Assembly (NCBI GenBank): GCA_045535815.1
Contig: JAZSMJ010000051.1
Location: 1 to 58,766 of the forward strand
DNA: 58,766 bases
Source of the DNA: JAZSMJ01 sp045535815
GTDB taxonomy: Bacteria; Bacillota; Clostridia; Oscillospirales; CAG-272
Direction of reading: 5' to 3'
Shown here: positions 50,860 through 58,766 of the stretch, piece by piece
How positions within the stretch are numbered: position 1 is the first letter of the stretch
Layout: each line of letters starts with the position of its first letter
The notes under the pieces: generated by a model
What the model was told of the DNA's origin: nothing
Seen by the model: the letters and a program-made list of their open reading frames with translations, nothing else
Databases searched by the model: none
Program-made: the position numbers and the translations under genes

Positions 50860-52152
50860 ATGAATTTTAGTATGCTTCATCCGGCTGATCAGCTTGTTAT
50901 GATAATGGACCGTCTGTATAAGTACGGTATGACAACAACGTCCGGCGGTAACCTTTCTATACGGGATTCTGAGGGATGTGTTTGGATAACCCCCAGCGGA
51001 ATCGACAAGGGAAGCCTCAGACGTGAAGATATAATGTGTATAAAACCCGACGGAAGCGTTGTTGGAATACATAAGCCTTCTGTTGAGTATCATTTTCACT
51101 GCGGAATATATGAGAAGAGAAGCGATATCAATGCAGTGCTTCATGCGCATCCTCCGGCGCTCGTTGCTTTCAGCGTTATAAGAAAGGCGCCCAATACGGC
51201 AATCATTCCCAACGCAAAATTTATGTGCGGTGAGATTGCAATGGTTGACTATGCATGTCCCGGAAGCAAGAAGCTTGAAGAATCTATCGTTGAAAGCTTT
51301 GAAAAAGGTCATAATACAGCGATACTTAACAACCACGGTGCTGTTGTAGGATCATACGATCTTTTCCATGCGTTTATGGCGTTTGAAACTCTTGAATTCT
51401 GCGCAAGACTTGAGATAAATGCAAGATCTATGGGTTCGCTTCCTATAGGGCTTTCACAGAAGCATATGGATATATACAAGCATAAGATAAATCCCGTAAT
51501 GGAAGAATATGAACACACCTCTTACACAAGCGAGGAGCTTGACATAAGAAGGGAAATGTGTAAGCTTATTCACAGAGCATACGATAACCGTTTGTTTACA
51601 AGTGCACAGGGGACGTTCTCTCACAGACTCAGCGACGGTTCGTTTATTATAACGCCTTATGACGTTGACAGAAAATACATTGAACCTCAGGATCTTGTAA
51701 GAATTGAAAACGATAAAACCGAAAAAGGTAAGCGTCCCTCAAGATCGGTATTTCTTCATAAAGAGATTTACAAAAACTCACCGGACGTAAACTCTGTTAT
51801 CATAGCCCATCCGCCGTATATTATGGCGTTTGCTATTACGGATATGCCCTTTGATGCACGAATTCTTCCCGAAAGCTACATTATGCTGAGAGACGTTGAA
51901 AAATTCCCGTTCGGATGCGCTTTTATGCAGCCTGCGTTGCTTTCAAAGGAAATTAATCTGAAGCACCCGTCGGTTCTTATTGAAAACGACTGCGTTATAG
52001 TTGCAGGAACCAATCTTCTTAACGCTTTTGACCGTCTTGAGGTCATTGAATACAGTGCAAAATCGCTTGTTGAAACCTATCAGCTCAATTCCGAGGTTCA
52101 AAAAATAACCGAAGAAGAGCTTAATGAAATCAGAACAGTATATAATTTATAA
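50860..52152 (+). CDS. Tandem class II aldolase/adducin domain protein
   Basis: 430 residues with two class II aldolase-like domains. The first (about 5-210) has GMTTTSGGNLSIRD, VWITPSGIDKG, SVEYHFHCGIYEKRSDINAVLHAHPP and TAILNNHGAVV, the complete set of zinc histidines and phosphate-binding residues. The second (about 226-425) has LFTSAQGTFSHRLSDGSFIITP, NSVIIAHPP and SVLIENDCVIV, where NNHG has become ENDC and HAHPP has lost its first His; it looks catalytically degenerate. RBS AAGGAGGAAA. Probable sugar-phosphate (fuculose/ribulose-type) aldolase or epimerase. Confidence 0.87.
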   Translation: MNFSMLHPADQLVMIMDRLYKYGMTTTSGGNLSIRDSEGCVWITPSGIDKGSLRREDIMCIKPDGSVVGIHKPSVEYHFHCGIYEKRSDINAVLHAHPPALVAFSVIRKAPNTAIIPNAKFMCGEIAMVDYACPGSKKLEESIVESFEKGHNTAILNNHGAVVGSYDLFHAFMAFETLEFCARLEINARSMGSLPIGLSQKHMDIYKHKINPVMEEYEHTSYTSEELDIRREMCKLIHRAYDNRLFTSAQGTFSHRLSDGSFIITPYDVDRKYIEPQDLVRIENDKTEKGKRPSRSVFLHKEIYKNSPDVNSVIIAHPPYIMAFAITDMPFDARILPESYIMLRDVEKFPFGCAFMQPALLSKEINLKHPSVLIENDCVIVAGTNLLNAFDRLEVIEYSAKSLVETYQLNSEVQKITEEELNEIRTVYNL

Positions 52153-52201
52153 TATAAATTAAAGACGGACATTATAAAAACGAGGAAGGAAATATTTGAT
52201 T

Positions 52202-53305
52202 ATGAACGAGTCATTATACGGAGAACTCAGCGTTGTCGGAATGAGCGGCACAGAAAAATTTACTACTCAGGTTGACAATTATTTAAAAACCTGGCGTGGT
52301 ACGGATGAAAGCTTCATCGTCAATCCCGACTGCATTCGTTTCCAGACAGGAGAAGCAAAATGCATAATAGATAAGTCACTCAGAGGACATGACGTTTACA
52401 TTTTAGCTGATCTTTATAATTACAGTGTAAAGTATAATATGTACGGAAACGATTATCCTATGAGCCCGGACGATCATTTCCAGGATATCAAGAGAATTAT
52501 ATGCGCTATTGCAGGTAAGGCACACCGCATATCTGTTATTATGCCCTTGCTTTACGAAAGCCGTCAGGACAAGCGTTCCGCTAAGGCGAGAGAATCTCTT
52601 GACTGTGCTCTTGCTCTTCAGGAGCTTGCAAGAATGGGCGTATCAAACTTTATTACGTTTGACGTTCACAATTCTGCTGTTCAGAACGCAATACCGCTTG
52701 TTGGATTTGATAACGTACACCCGACGTATCAGATGATAAAATCTCTTATAAGAAACGTTCCCGATATAAATATTAATCCCGAGGAAACAATGATAGTTTC
52801 TCCTGATGAGGGCGGAATGTCAAGATGTATGTACTATTCATCGGTTCTCGGCCTTGATCTCGGTATGTTCTACAAGAGAAGAGATTATTCCAAGGTTATT
52901 GGCGGAAAGAATCCGATAGTTGCTCATGAATATCTCGGAAGAGACGTTTCGGGTAAGGATATAATCGTTGTTGACGATATTATTTCCAGCGGTGAGTCAA
53001 TGCTTGACGTTGCTACTAAGCTCAAGGATAAAGGTGCGAGAAGAATCTTCGTATTTGCATCCTTCGGCCTTTTCTGCAGTGGACTTGATAAATTTGATGA
53101 AGCTTACGAAAAGGGAATATTCAATAAGATATTTACAACAAATCTTATTTATTCAACACCCGAGCTTCTTTCTAAAGAATGGTATTCAAGTGTTAACCTC
53201 AGTAAGTACGTCTCGCTCATAATTGATACACTTAACAAAGACAGATCTATAAACGCTATCCTTAATCCTGCTGAACGTATTAAGAAGCTTATTGAACAAA
53301 GATAA
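52202..53305 (+). CDS. prs: Ribose-phosphate pyrophosphokinase (PRPP synthetase)
   Basis: Makes PRPP from ribose 5-phosphate and ATP. 367 residues, longer than classical 315-residue Prs. MPLLYESRQDKRSAKARESLDCALALQELARMG carries the flexible catalytic loop; FITFDVHNSAVQNAI, MIVSPDEGGMSRC and the PRPP-loop IIVVDDIISSGESMLD are clear. The Arg/Lys pair of the usual YARQDRK reads YESRQDKR. This fits the longer Clostridia-type paralog. ATG 52202 after GAGGAAGGAAA. Third gene in the AEC-aldolase-prs row, terminator follows. Confidence 0.9.
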   Translation: MNESLYGELSVVGMSGTEKFTTQVDNYLKTWRGTDESFIVNPDCIRFQTGEAKCIIDKSLRGHDVYILADLYNYSVKYNMYGNDYPMSPDDHFQDIKRIICAIAGKAHRISVIMPLLYESRQDKRSAKARESLDCALALQELARMGVSNFITFDVHNSAVQNAIPLVGFDNVHPTYQMIKSLIRNVPDININPEETMIVSPDEGGMSRCMYYSSVLGLDLGMFYKRRDYSKVIGGKNPIVAHEYLGRDVSGKDIIVVDDIISSGESMLDVATKLKDKGARRIFVFASFGLFCSGLDKFDEAYEKGIFNKIFTTNLIYSTPELLSKEWYSSVNLSKYVSLIIDTLNKDRSINAILNPAERIKKLIEQR

Positions 53306-53309
53306 AAAT

Positions 53310-53348
53310 AAAAGTGCGGTCCAGTTAACTGAACCGCACTGATTTTTT
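53310..53348. terminator. Terminator shared by prs and a convergent lipoprotein gene
   Basis: AGTGCGGT(CC)AGTT-AACT-GAACCGCACT with A-rich and T-rich sides. Confidence 0.85.
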
Positions 53349-53351
53349 GTT

Positions 53352-53813
53352 TTATTTAGATGATACCTGCTCCATACCGTTGTTAGCGTAATCTATAATA
53401 AGAAGCTTTCCTGATTCTTTTGATAAAATATAAGTTCCTGTTTCACGGATAACGTTTTCAGCCGAATCTGATTTAAACGTGTTAAGCGTTACAACTGTTG
53501 CAGCGTATTTGCCGTCTTCTGTTTCGGTTGATTTAACGCTTTCGAGAACGTATTTAGACTTAACCATAGTCGCATAATATTTGAAATTCTCAACCATAGC
53601 TGTAAGCTCTTCTTCACTGTATCCGTAGTAATCTCTTACGACTTCAAAATTCTGATTATTAAGCTCAGCATAAAGGTTTTGGAAAAGCTCTGCAATTTCA
53701 GCATCTGTTCCGGTCAGATTGTCAAGCTCGGAATTCTGATTGCAGGAAAACATAAATGTAATACTTAAACTTAAAAGAGCAAGTGTAAGTATGGTAATTA
53801 AAATCTTTTTCAT
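53352..53813 (-). CDS. Small lipoprotein of unknown function
   Basis: 153 residues. Signal peptide (KILITILTLALLSLSITFMFSC) with lipobox Cys near 24, then a helical/beta domain with SYSEEELTAMVENFKYYATMVKSKYVLESV and TYILSKESGKLLIIDY. I do not recognise the domain; it is DUF-like and similar in plan to stress-related lipoproteins. The start is ATG 53813 after GGAGG. It is divergent from the LysM-GH18 gene. Monocistronic. Confidence 0.75.
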   Translation of the reverse strand: MKKILITILTLALLSLSITFMFSCNQNSELDNLTGTDAEIAELFQNLYAELNNQNFEVVRDYYGYSEEELTAMVENFKYYATMVKSKYVLESVKSTETEDGKYAATVVTLNTFKSDSAENVIRETGTYILSKESGKLLIIDYANNGMEQVSSK

Positions 53814-53972
53814 TTTAATGATCCTCCAATATGTAACGGTTATATAACATCTATTGTATTGTATCACATATTTTACTATTTTTCAATAGATAAAAATGTC
53901 ACTTGCAAAATATTTTCACTTAGCATTTATAATTACATATAATGTAATTGAAGATACAACAGAGGTGATAAT

Positions 53973-55253
53973 ATGGTTATACATACAGTCAGAGAAGGCG
54001 ATACCATTTACAGTATCGCAAGATATTACGGCGTACCGATTGAAAGGATCATAAGGGATAATCAGCTTGAATTTCCCGATCAGCTGGTTGTCGGACAAAC
54101 GATAGTGATCCTTTATTACAGCAGATCGTACACGGTAAGAGCAGGTGATACATTAAGCTCGATCGCCGAAATGTTCGGTGTAAGTGTAAATCAATTATAT
54201 AGAAATAATATCTATTTAAGGGGAAGCGACAAAATCAGTCCCGGTGACGTGATTGCAATCGATATCGAAACAGATAAGCTGGGCAGTATAATAGCCAACG
54301 GCTATGCCTATCCGTATATAAATACAGATGTTTTAAAAAATACAGCTCCGTATTTGTCGGGTCTTGTTATTTTCTCGTACGGATTTACAGAAAGCGGTGA
54401 CCTTATCACTCTCGATGAAGAAAACGTAATAAGCGAAATTGAACAGTATGGGACGGCTCCCATTATGCTCTTGTCAACCTTGACGGAGGAAGGTGTATTC
54501 AACAACAATCTTTCAAGTGTTCTGTTTTCATCAGATGAGCTGCAGGACCTTTTAATAGACAATATTATCGAAACAATGCAATTAAAAGGATATCAGGGAA
54601 TCGATATTGATTTTGAATACGTGCCGGAAACCGATGCTGCGTTATATCCTGCATTTATAAGAAAGCTTAAAGAAAGACTCGCTCCTTTGGGATATTTTGT
54701 TATGGTTGCGTTAGCTCCAAAAACGTCAAGAGAACAAAGAGGGCTTTTATATCAGGGACATGATTATAAAGCACTTGGTGAGGCTGCCGATTACGTTCTT
54801 GTGATGACCTATGAATGGGGATATACTTACGGTCCGCCGCTTGCCGTTGCTCCTATAAACGAGGTAAGAAGAGTTTTAGACTATGCTGTATCTGAAATAT
54901 CAAGAGATAAAATCCTTCTCGGAATGCCTAATTACGGATATGATTGGACACTTCCGTTTGTTCAGGGGGAATCTGAGGCTGACGGTATATCAAACGTTGA
55001 AGCTGTGAATATAGCAAGAGAAAATAATGCGGCCATAAGATTTGATGAGGTATCTCAAGCGCCTACTTTTGAATATATTAAAGACGGAAAAGAGCACGTG
55101 GTATGGTTTGAGGATGCAAAAAGCGTTAATGCGAAATTAAATTTAATAAATGAATATGGGCTCAGAGGATTATCTGTGTGGCAGATAATGCGGTTCTTCC
55201 CTCAAATGTGGCTTGTAATAAATTCATTGTACGATATTGATCCAATTGAATAA
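53973..55253 (+). CDS. sleL: LysM-GH18 cortex/spore hydrolase, SleL-like
   Basis: Cortical-fragment glucosaminidase of spore germination. Two LysM domains (2-47 and 52-97) bind peptidoglycan; the GH18 barrel runs about 105-420 with GIDIDFEYV, where D211, D213 and E215 form the catalytic DxDxE; WGYTYGPPLAVAP and GMPNYGYDW are further family blocks. No signal peptide, as in SleL/YaaH, which enter the spore from the mother cell. 426 residues is the typical size. A box CATATAAT upstream (53935-53942) resembles a SigE -10. RBS AGAGGTGA. Terminator follows. Confidence 0.9.
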   Translation: MVIHTVREGDTIYSIARYYGVPIERIIRDNQLEFPDQLVVGQTIVILYYSRSYTVRAGDTLSSIAEMFGVSVNQLYRNNIYLRGSDKISPGDVIAIDIETDKLGSIIANGYAYPYINTDVLKNTAPYLSGLVIFSYGFTESGDLITLDEENVISEIEQYGTAPIMLLSTLTEEGVFNNNLSSVLFSSDELQDLLIDNIIETMQLKGYQGIDIDFEYVPETDAALYPAFIRKLKERLAPLGYFVMVALAPKTSREQRGLLYQGHDYKALGEAADYVLVMTYEWGYTYGPPLAVAPINEVRRVLDYAVSEISRDKILLGMPNYGYDWTLPFVQGESEADGISNVEAVNIARENNAAIRFDEVSQAPTFEYIKDGKEHVVWFEDAKSVNAKLNLINEYGLRGLSVWQIMRFFPQMWLVINSLYDIDPIE

Positions 55254-55316
55254 TTAAAAAAGCAAAAACCTCAAAGCGTGATATACTTAACGGAGAATTA
55301 CGCAAACCGGATCGAG

Positions 55317-55362
55317 CTAAGAAAATGCCGACCATCTTTAATGGTGGTCGGCATTTTCCGTG
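55317..55362 (+). terminator. Terminator of the sleL-like gene
   Basis: AAAATGCCGACCA-TCTTTAATG-TGGTCGGCATTTT, about 13 pairs. The T-run after it is short. Confidence 0.8.
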
Positions 55363-55435
55363 TTTATTAAATTCATTACAGAGACTCTTGTGTAGTTTTT
55401 TCTGCTACTCTCCACTCATAAAGTGATACATTACT

Positions 55436-56368
55436 TTAGTGGGTAAGAATCTGAATCTCTGCTCCATCTTTGCACGCAGTGATTTTGACTGTTCCGCCGA
55501 TGGGGAATGTGATAATCGGGAAGATATGTCCGAAATCTACGCCGAATATCACAGGGATATCGGTGGGCACTTTATCTCGAATAATATTGGTGATGCGTTC
55601 CAATGTCATGCCACAACTTTCCTCGAAACGCCCAAACACAATGCCTTTGACAGTGTTTGCTCCTTCGATTTGTAACAGGGATAGCAGGTTGCGTTCAAAC
55701 TCATAGCTGAAATATTCGCCCATAATGTTGTCATCTTCGATAAACAACACTTTGTCACAGATGTCAGGCATATAAGGCGTGCCTTGCAACAGATTCACTG
55801 TGCAAAGATTGCCACCGATCACAGTCCCTTCACACATACCTTCTTGAAGGACATAATATTGACCTGCGGTTTCAGAAGGGGTAATACGAAGCGATTCATC
55901 TTTCGTTAAACAATCCAAAAATGCTTGCCTTGTATATGCCGGTTCACCGTCAAATCCAAAGGTGCAGTAGTGCGGCCCACTATATGTTACAAGACCCGTT
56001 TTAGCGTAAATAGCATTTTGCAAGATCGTAATGTCCGAATATCCGCAAAGGATTTTCGGATTCTTGGCAATTAGATCGTAGTCAAGGTAAGGGAGAAGTT
56101 GATTGGCGTTAAATCCGCCGACGCTGCTAATAATCATTCTGACATTGGGATCTCGAAACGCCTCATGTAAATCTTCTACCCTTGAGGCGATGCTCGACGA
56201 TTGATATTTGTCGAGTTCGCGGCAGTTTTTAGAAAATGTAAGATTGAATCCCGAATTATTCCAGAAGTGCATCGCATGATGGTGCGCATGCTCCCAAATT
56301 ATAGCTTGGCTTCTAGACGGGGCGACAACTCGAATTTCATCGCCGGGTTTCAGTTTGTTTGCAATCAT
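55436..56368 (-). CDS. S66 peptidase (LD-carboxypeptidase / MccF-like)
   Basis: 310 residues. Serine peptidase of the S66 family, which either recycles peptidoglycan or, as MccF, inactivates microcin C-type antibiotics. Catalytic residues are visible: Ser111 in CGYSDIT, Glu211 in LFIEDDN and His281 in VDFGHIFP. N-terminal IRVVAPSRS and SSVGGFNANQLLPYLDYDLI fit the family. The ISSVGG/YSDIT version is closer to MccF-like self-immunity members than to LdcA; this is inference. RBS AAGGAGGGAA. Base composition is more GC-rich than in neighbours. Confidence 0.88.
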   Translation of the reverse strand: MIANKLKPGDEIRVVAPSRSQAIIWEHAHHHAMHFWNNSGFNLTFSKNCRELDKYQSSSIASRVEDLHEAFRDPNVRMIISSVGGFNANQLLPYLDYDLIAKNPKILCGYSDITILQNAIYAKTGLVTYSGPHYCTFGFDGEPAYTRQAFLDCLTKDESLRITPSETAGQYYVLQEGMCEGTVIGGNLCTVNLLQGTPYMPDICDKVLFIEDDNIMGEYFSYEFERNLLSLLQIEGANTVKGIVFGRFEESCGMTLERITNIIRDKVPTDIPVIFGVDFGHIFPIITFPIGGTVKITACKDGAEIQILTH

Positions 56369-56756
56369 GTGATTCCCTCCTTAACAAAAATGGAATGATG
56401 CAGCATAAAACTCACTCCTCTTAACAACATTATAATACCGAAGGAAAGTAAAGTCAAGAAAAATCTGTCACTTAGAAGTATTTCGAAAGTTGCCCCCACA
56501 ACAAAAGCCAAAATTCACCAAAATGGATTGTTGTTTTGTGTGGTTGTAAAACGCAGCCCATAGTAGTGCAAAATTCAAGGATTGGATTTGTAGCCCTTTC
56601 CAGAGTTGGAAATGAGGCAGAAAACGATGGGAAAATTTGCGTATATTCCAGCCCTACCGGGCCAGTTTTTCCTTGACTTTTGTCTGGGGCAAGCAGAGTG
56701 TCCGGCTGTCCACCGGATGCAGAAAACCAGGCAGTTGCCCAGGCCCACTAACAACA
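56369..56756. other. Intergenic stretch without a recognisable gene
   Basis: An open frame from 56606 on the plus strand (MEMRQKTMGKFAYIP...) lacks a ribosome site and has a composition unlike the surrounding genes. It may be remnant or repeat DNA brought with the neighbouring acquired genes. No promoter or RNA motif was recognised. Confidence 0.4.
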
Positions 56757-56800
56757 GAAAAGAGAAGATTCGTATGTTAACGAGTCTTCTCTTTTTTTGT
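56757..56800 (+). terminator. Terminator before the hairpin array
   Basis: AGAGAAGA-TTCG(TATGTTAA)CGAG-TCTTCTCT with TTTTTTTG after. It precedes the array in the same relation as the terminator at 30056-30100. Confidence 0.8.
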
Positions 56801-56805
56801 TTGTT

Positions 56806-57003
56806 AAGTGATATGCTGACTAAAGTCAGCGTGATATTTTTGCTTTGCAAAAGTGATATTAAGCCTGTTGGGCTTAGTGTTATTCTATTCGCCGCAAACT
56901 CGCGTAGCGAATATCACTCGGCGCAAGCCGAATATAACTGCGAAGCAATATCACTCGACGCAGGCGAATATAGTTGCGTGATACTCCGTTAAGAGTATCA
57001 CGC
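56806..57003 (+). repeat. Array of short hairpins, copy 2
   Basis: GCTGAC-TAAA-GTCAGC, TTTTGC-TTT-GCAAAA, AAGCC-TGTTG-GGCTT, TCGC-GTA-GCGA, TCGGC-GCAA-GCCGA, TGC-GAA-GCA, TCG-ACGCAGG-CGA and the last GCGTGATACTC-CGTTAA-GAGTATCACGC, joined by GTGATAT/ATATCACT linkers. Same order and orientation as copy 1. Several stems differ in sequence but still pair. It ends 28 bases before the MATE stop codon on the opposite strand. Confidence 0.8.
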
Positions 57004-57031
57004 TAAATGCGGTGGCGTCTTCTTTTGTAAA

Positions 57032-58438
57032 TCACTTATTAGAAACCAGCCGTCGTGCCCAGTCGATCTTTCGCAGGAATATATACCCAAATACACATTT
57101 AAGCACCTCGGTAAATGTACTTGCGATAAACAACCAATGAATAGTGATGCTTGTGAAATTGGCGAGTACAAAGGCAACGGGAACAACGATGGCCCACACA
57201 TACACACTGTCAAACAGGAAGGTAATTCCCACCCTGCCTCCTGAACGGAGAGTAAAATATGCGGCGTGTGCATAGGAGAAAAAGGGCAATGCAAAGCCGT
57301 TGACCGTAATCATAAAGGCGGCAAGAGAGCGAACACTGTCGGGAGCCTTGTACATAAGGGGGAAGACCTGTGCCACACAGATTAGCAAAAGCCCAATAAC
57401 AGCGGCAGCGACGACAGAAAAAGCAATCATCTTGCGGTCGGTATCTTTTGCCTCTTCGGTTTCACCGGCACCGAGCTGGTTGCCCACGACAATGGCAATC
57501 GCACTGCCAAGTGACAGATAAACGACCGAGAACAGATTTATAATGGTGACGGCGATATTCTGTGCGGCAACAACCTCAAGACCGCAGGTGGAGTAACACT
57601 GGTTGCGAATGGTCATAGCGGTCGCCCAGAAAAACTCGTTTGCCATCAAGGGCAGACCTTTAATGGCAATTCTGCCAAACAAAGCGCGAGGAATGTAAAC
57701 CGAGCGGTAAGCTCCCACAAGATACGGACACTCTTCCGGGTGCGAATGTCCCCAAAAGGCAAGGAAAGCCAGCTCGATAAAACGCGCTACAACAGTCGCG
57801 ATAGCGGCACCAACCACTCCTAACGCAGGAGCACCGAACAAACCGAATATGAGGACGGCATTGAGCAAACAGTTGGTGATAACGGCAGTCAAGCTTGCCG
57901 CCATAGGAACAACCGTCTGACCCGTTTCACGCATGGTCGAGGCGTATGCCTGCGATAACGCAAAGGGAACAAGACCTATGAGCATCGGCCACAGGTACTG
58001 TTTGCCGTAAAAGAGCGCTTCTTCGGGCGATAGGTCTACGGAACCCGAATCCATCTGTAAAAATAAATTGATAAGCTGGTCGTCAAAAGCGGCAAACACA
58101 GCGACGCCGATTGCACCTGCCAACAGGTTAATCAGTATCTTAAAGCGGAAGGTGTGACGCTCGCCGTCTACGTCGTCGGAGCCGTGAAACTGTGCGGTAA
58201 AGATGCCAGCGGCACTGACAGCACCAAAGATCAGCAGATTGAAGATGAAGATAAACTGATTGACGATGGAAACACCCGAAAAGGCAGTGGTCGAAACCTG
58301 TCCCACCATAACGTTGTCCAGCAGATTAACAAGATTTGTAATGCCGTTTTGTATTATCATCGGGACAGATATGCTAAGTACCGTGCGATAAAACTCTTTA
58401 TCCCCGACATAGCGAGAAAGAAAACTCTTTTTTTGCAT
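57032..58438 (-). CDS. MATE-family multidrug/efflux transporter
   Basis: 468 residues with twelve predicted membrane segments in two related halves. N-terminal SVPMIIQNGITNLVNLLDNVMVGQVSTTAFSGVSIVNQF and the second-half block YLSLGSAIAIVVGNQLGAGETEEAKDTDRKM are typical MATE motifs. It would export drugs or metabolites using a Na+ or H+ gradient. RBS CGAGGTG. Codon use is richer in GC than the housekeeping genes (GCG, GGC, CGC), as in the S66 gene beyond the hairpin array, so this end of the window looks acquired. Confidence 0.92.
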   Translation of the reverse strand: MQKKSFLSRYVGDKEFYRTVLSISVPMIIQNGITNLVNLLDNVMVGQVSTTAFSGVSIVNQFIFIFNLLIFGAVSAAGIFTAQFHGSDDVDGERHTFRFKILINLLAGAIGVAVFAAFDDQLINLFLQMDSGSVDLSPEEALFYGKQYLWPMLIGLVPFALSQAYASTMRETGQTVVPMAASLTAVITNCLLNAVLIFGLFGAPALGVVGAAIATVVARFIELAFLAFWGHSHPEECPYLVGAYRSVYIPRALFGRIAIKGLPLMANEFFWATAMTIRNQCYSTCGLEVVAAQNIAVTIINLFSVVYLSLGSAIAIVVGNQLGAGETEEAKDTDRKMIAFSVVAAAVIGLLLICVAQVFPLMYKAPDSVRSLAAFMITVNGFALPFFSYAHAAYFTLRSGGRVGITFLFDSVYVWAIVVPVAFVLANFTSITIHWLFIASTFTEVLKCVFGYIFLRKIDWARRLVSNK

Positions 58439-58523
58439 GATACACCTCGTTTATGTAAAGAAAACTGTCTTGTCTGCCTTATTATACTATAAAGGTGAAA
58501 TATTCACAATAGCTTTGCAAAAT

Positions 58524-58556
58524 AAAAAAGAACGAAGTCAAACTTCGTTCTTTTTT
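58524..58556 (-). terminator. Terminator of the tRNA-Met/tRNA-Glu unit
   Basis: AAGAACGAAGT-CAA-ACTTCGTTCTT, with TTTTTTATTTT on the minus strand. Confidence 0.88.
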
Positions 58557-58631
58557 TGGTGACTCGTACGGGAATCGAACCCGTGTTACCGCCGTGAAAT
58601 GGCGGTGTCTTAACCGCTTGACCAACGAGCC
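58557..58631 (-). tRNA. tRNA-Glu (TTC)
   Basis: Minus strand: acceptor GGCTCGT pairs with ACGAGTC (one G-U); anticodon stem CCGCC/GGCGG with loop ATTTCAC, anticodon TTC; T-loop GTTCGATTC; discriminator A and encoded CCA (58559-58557). Confidence 0.96.
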
Positions 58632-58634
58632 ATA

Positions 58635-58711
58635 TGGTAGCGGTAGTGGGACTCGAACCTACGACACACCGGGTATGAACCGATTGCTCTAGCCAACTGA
58701 GCTATACCGCC
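58635..58711 (-). tRNA. tRNA-Met (CAT), elongator type
   Basis: Minus strand: acceptor GGCGGTA with TACCGCT (first pair G-U); anticodon stem ATCGG/CCGGT, loop TTCATAC, anticodon CAT; T-loop GTTCGAGTC; discriminator A and encoded CCA. The initiator-type GGG/CCC anticodon stem is absent, so this is the elongator (or, less likely, an Ile2) tRNA. It is upstream of tRNA-Glu by three bases. The remaining 55 bases to the window end hold only a GCCCG/CGGGC hairpin. Confidence 0.95.
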
Positions 58712-58766
58712 ACGTTTATACTGCCCGATTTAACGGGCGAAATCAATTATACACTAAGAATTGCCA

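Noticed and set aside
56606..56992. 128-codon ORF as a real gene
   Set aside because: No ribosome site; it runs through a terminator and the hairpin array; composition is not gene-like.

Overview
The window reads as a chromosome segment of an anaerobic, low-GC, spore-forming Clostridia-type Firmicute. The evidence is AT-rich DNA with AGGAGG-like ribosome sites, TTGACA-17-TATAAT promoters, intrinsic terminators after most genes, type III glutamine synthetase, single-chain glycyl-tRNA synthetase, and a spread of sporulation genes: a SpoIVFA/SpoIVFB-like pair, SigK, a SipL-like DUF3794-LysM protein, a SleL-like LysM-GH18 hydrolase and a YtvI-like membrane protein. UGA is used as an ordinary stop throughout, so the code is standard. 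Three tRNAs (Arg-CCT, Glu-TTC, Met-CAT) are present. I see no rRNA, CRISPR array, transposase or replication origin.

Layout. 1-3.8 kb: the end of a GH4 alpha-galactosidase, then a methionine ABC transporter operon (metQ-metN-metI) behind a long leader with two small ORFs and a terminator. 4-19.9 kb: lipoproteins, a SGNH hydrolase, a YtvI-like protein, cyclophilin, a topoisomerase B subunit, a QueG-like protein, an ECF sigma/membrane partner pair, aspartate kinase, the spoIVF pair, GNAT, and an amidohydrolase-FkbM-GH2 operon. 19.9-28.1 kb: a CofE-like protein with an in-frame UGA, pnuC behind an attenuator, an XRE regulator flanked by a duplicated gene end, trmL and secA. 28.1-30.4 kb: an inserted segment with a sigma-factor fusion gene. 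30.4-40.8 kb: aldose epimerase, AraC regulator, a 1103-residue DUF5107/TPR protein, glyQS, LCP protein, tRNA-Arg and glnN. 40.9-46.4 kb: an ATPase gene split by a 4.4-kb recombinase element carrying a large GH2 enzyme. 46.5-55.3 kb: SpoU methyltransferase, sigK, sipL-like, AEC transporter, double class II aldolase, PRPP synthetase, lipoprotein and the sleL-like gene. 55.4-58.8 kb: an apparently acquired S66 peptidase and MATE pump, a hairpin array, and two tRNAs.

The most striking observations are these. (1) The MetQ lipoprotein is circularly permuted: the half that is normally C-terminal comes first and the normally N-terminal lobe comes last. (2) A serine-recombinase element sits precisely inside the Walker A codons of a P-loop ATPase gene; joining the two host flanks at a shared TGTA core restores GGPGTGKS in frame. 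This is the same architecture as the developmental elements that interrupt sigK elsewhere, yet here the nearby sigK is intact. (3) A 2.2-kb segment with an unusual sigma-factor fusion is inserted in the loop of the convergent secA/epimerase terminator. (4) A chain of short hairpins occurs twice (30.1-30.4 and 56.8-57.0 kb) with stems kept while sequence changes, each time beside apparently acquired genes. (5) There are two attenuator-like leaders (metQ and pnuC).

Working together: SigK carries an apparent pro-sequence and the SpoIVFA/B-like pair would process it; SipL-like and SleL-like proteins are expected coat or germination factors of the same spore. Several glycosidases (GH4, two GH2, DUF5107, GalM) point to a plant- or host-glycan feeder of gut type, which is inference.
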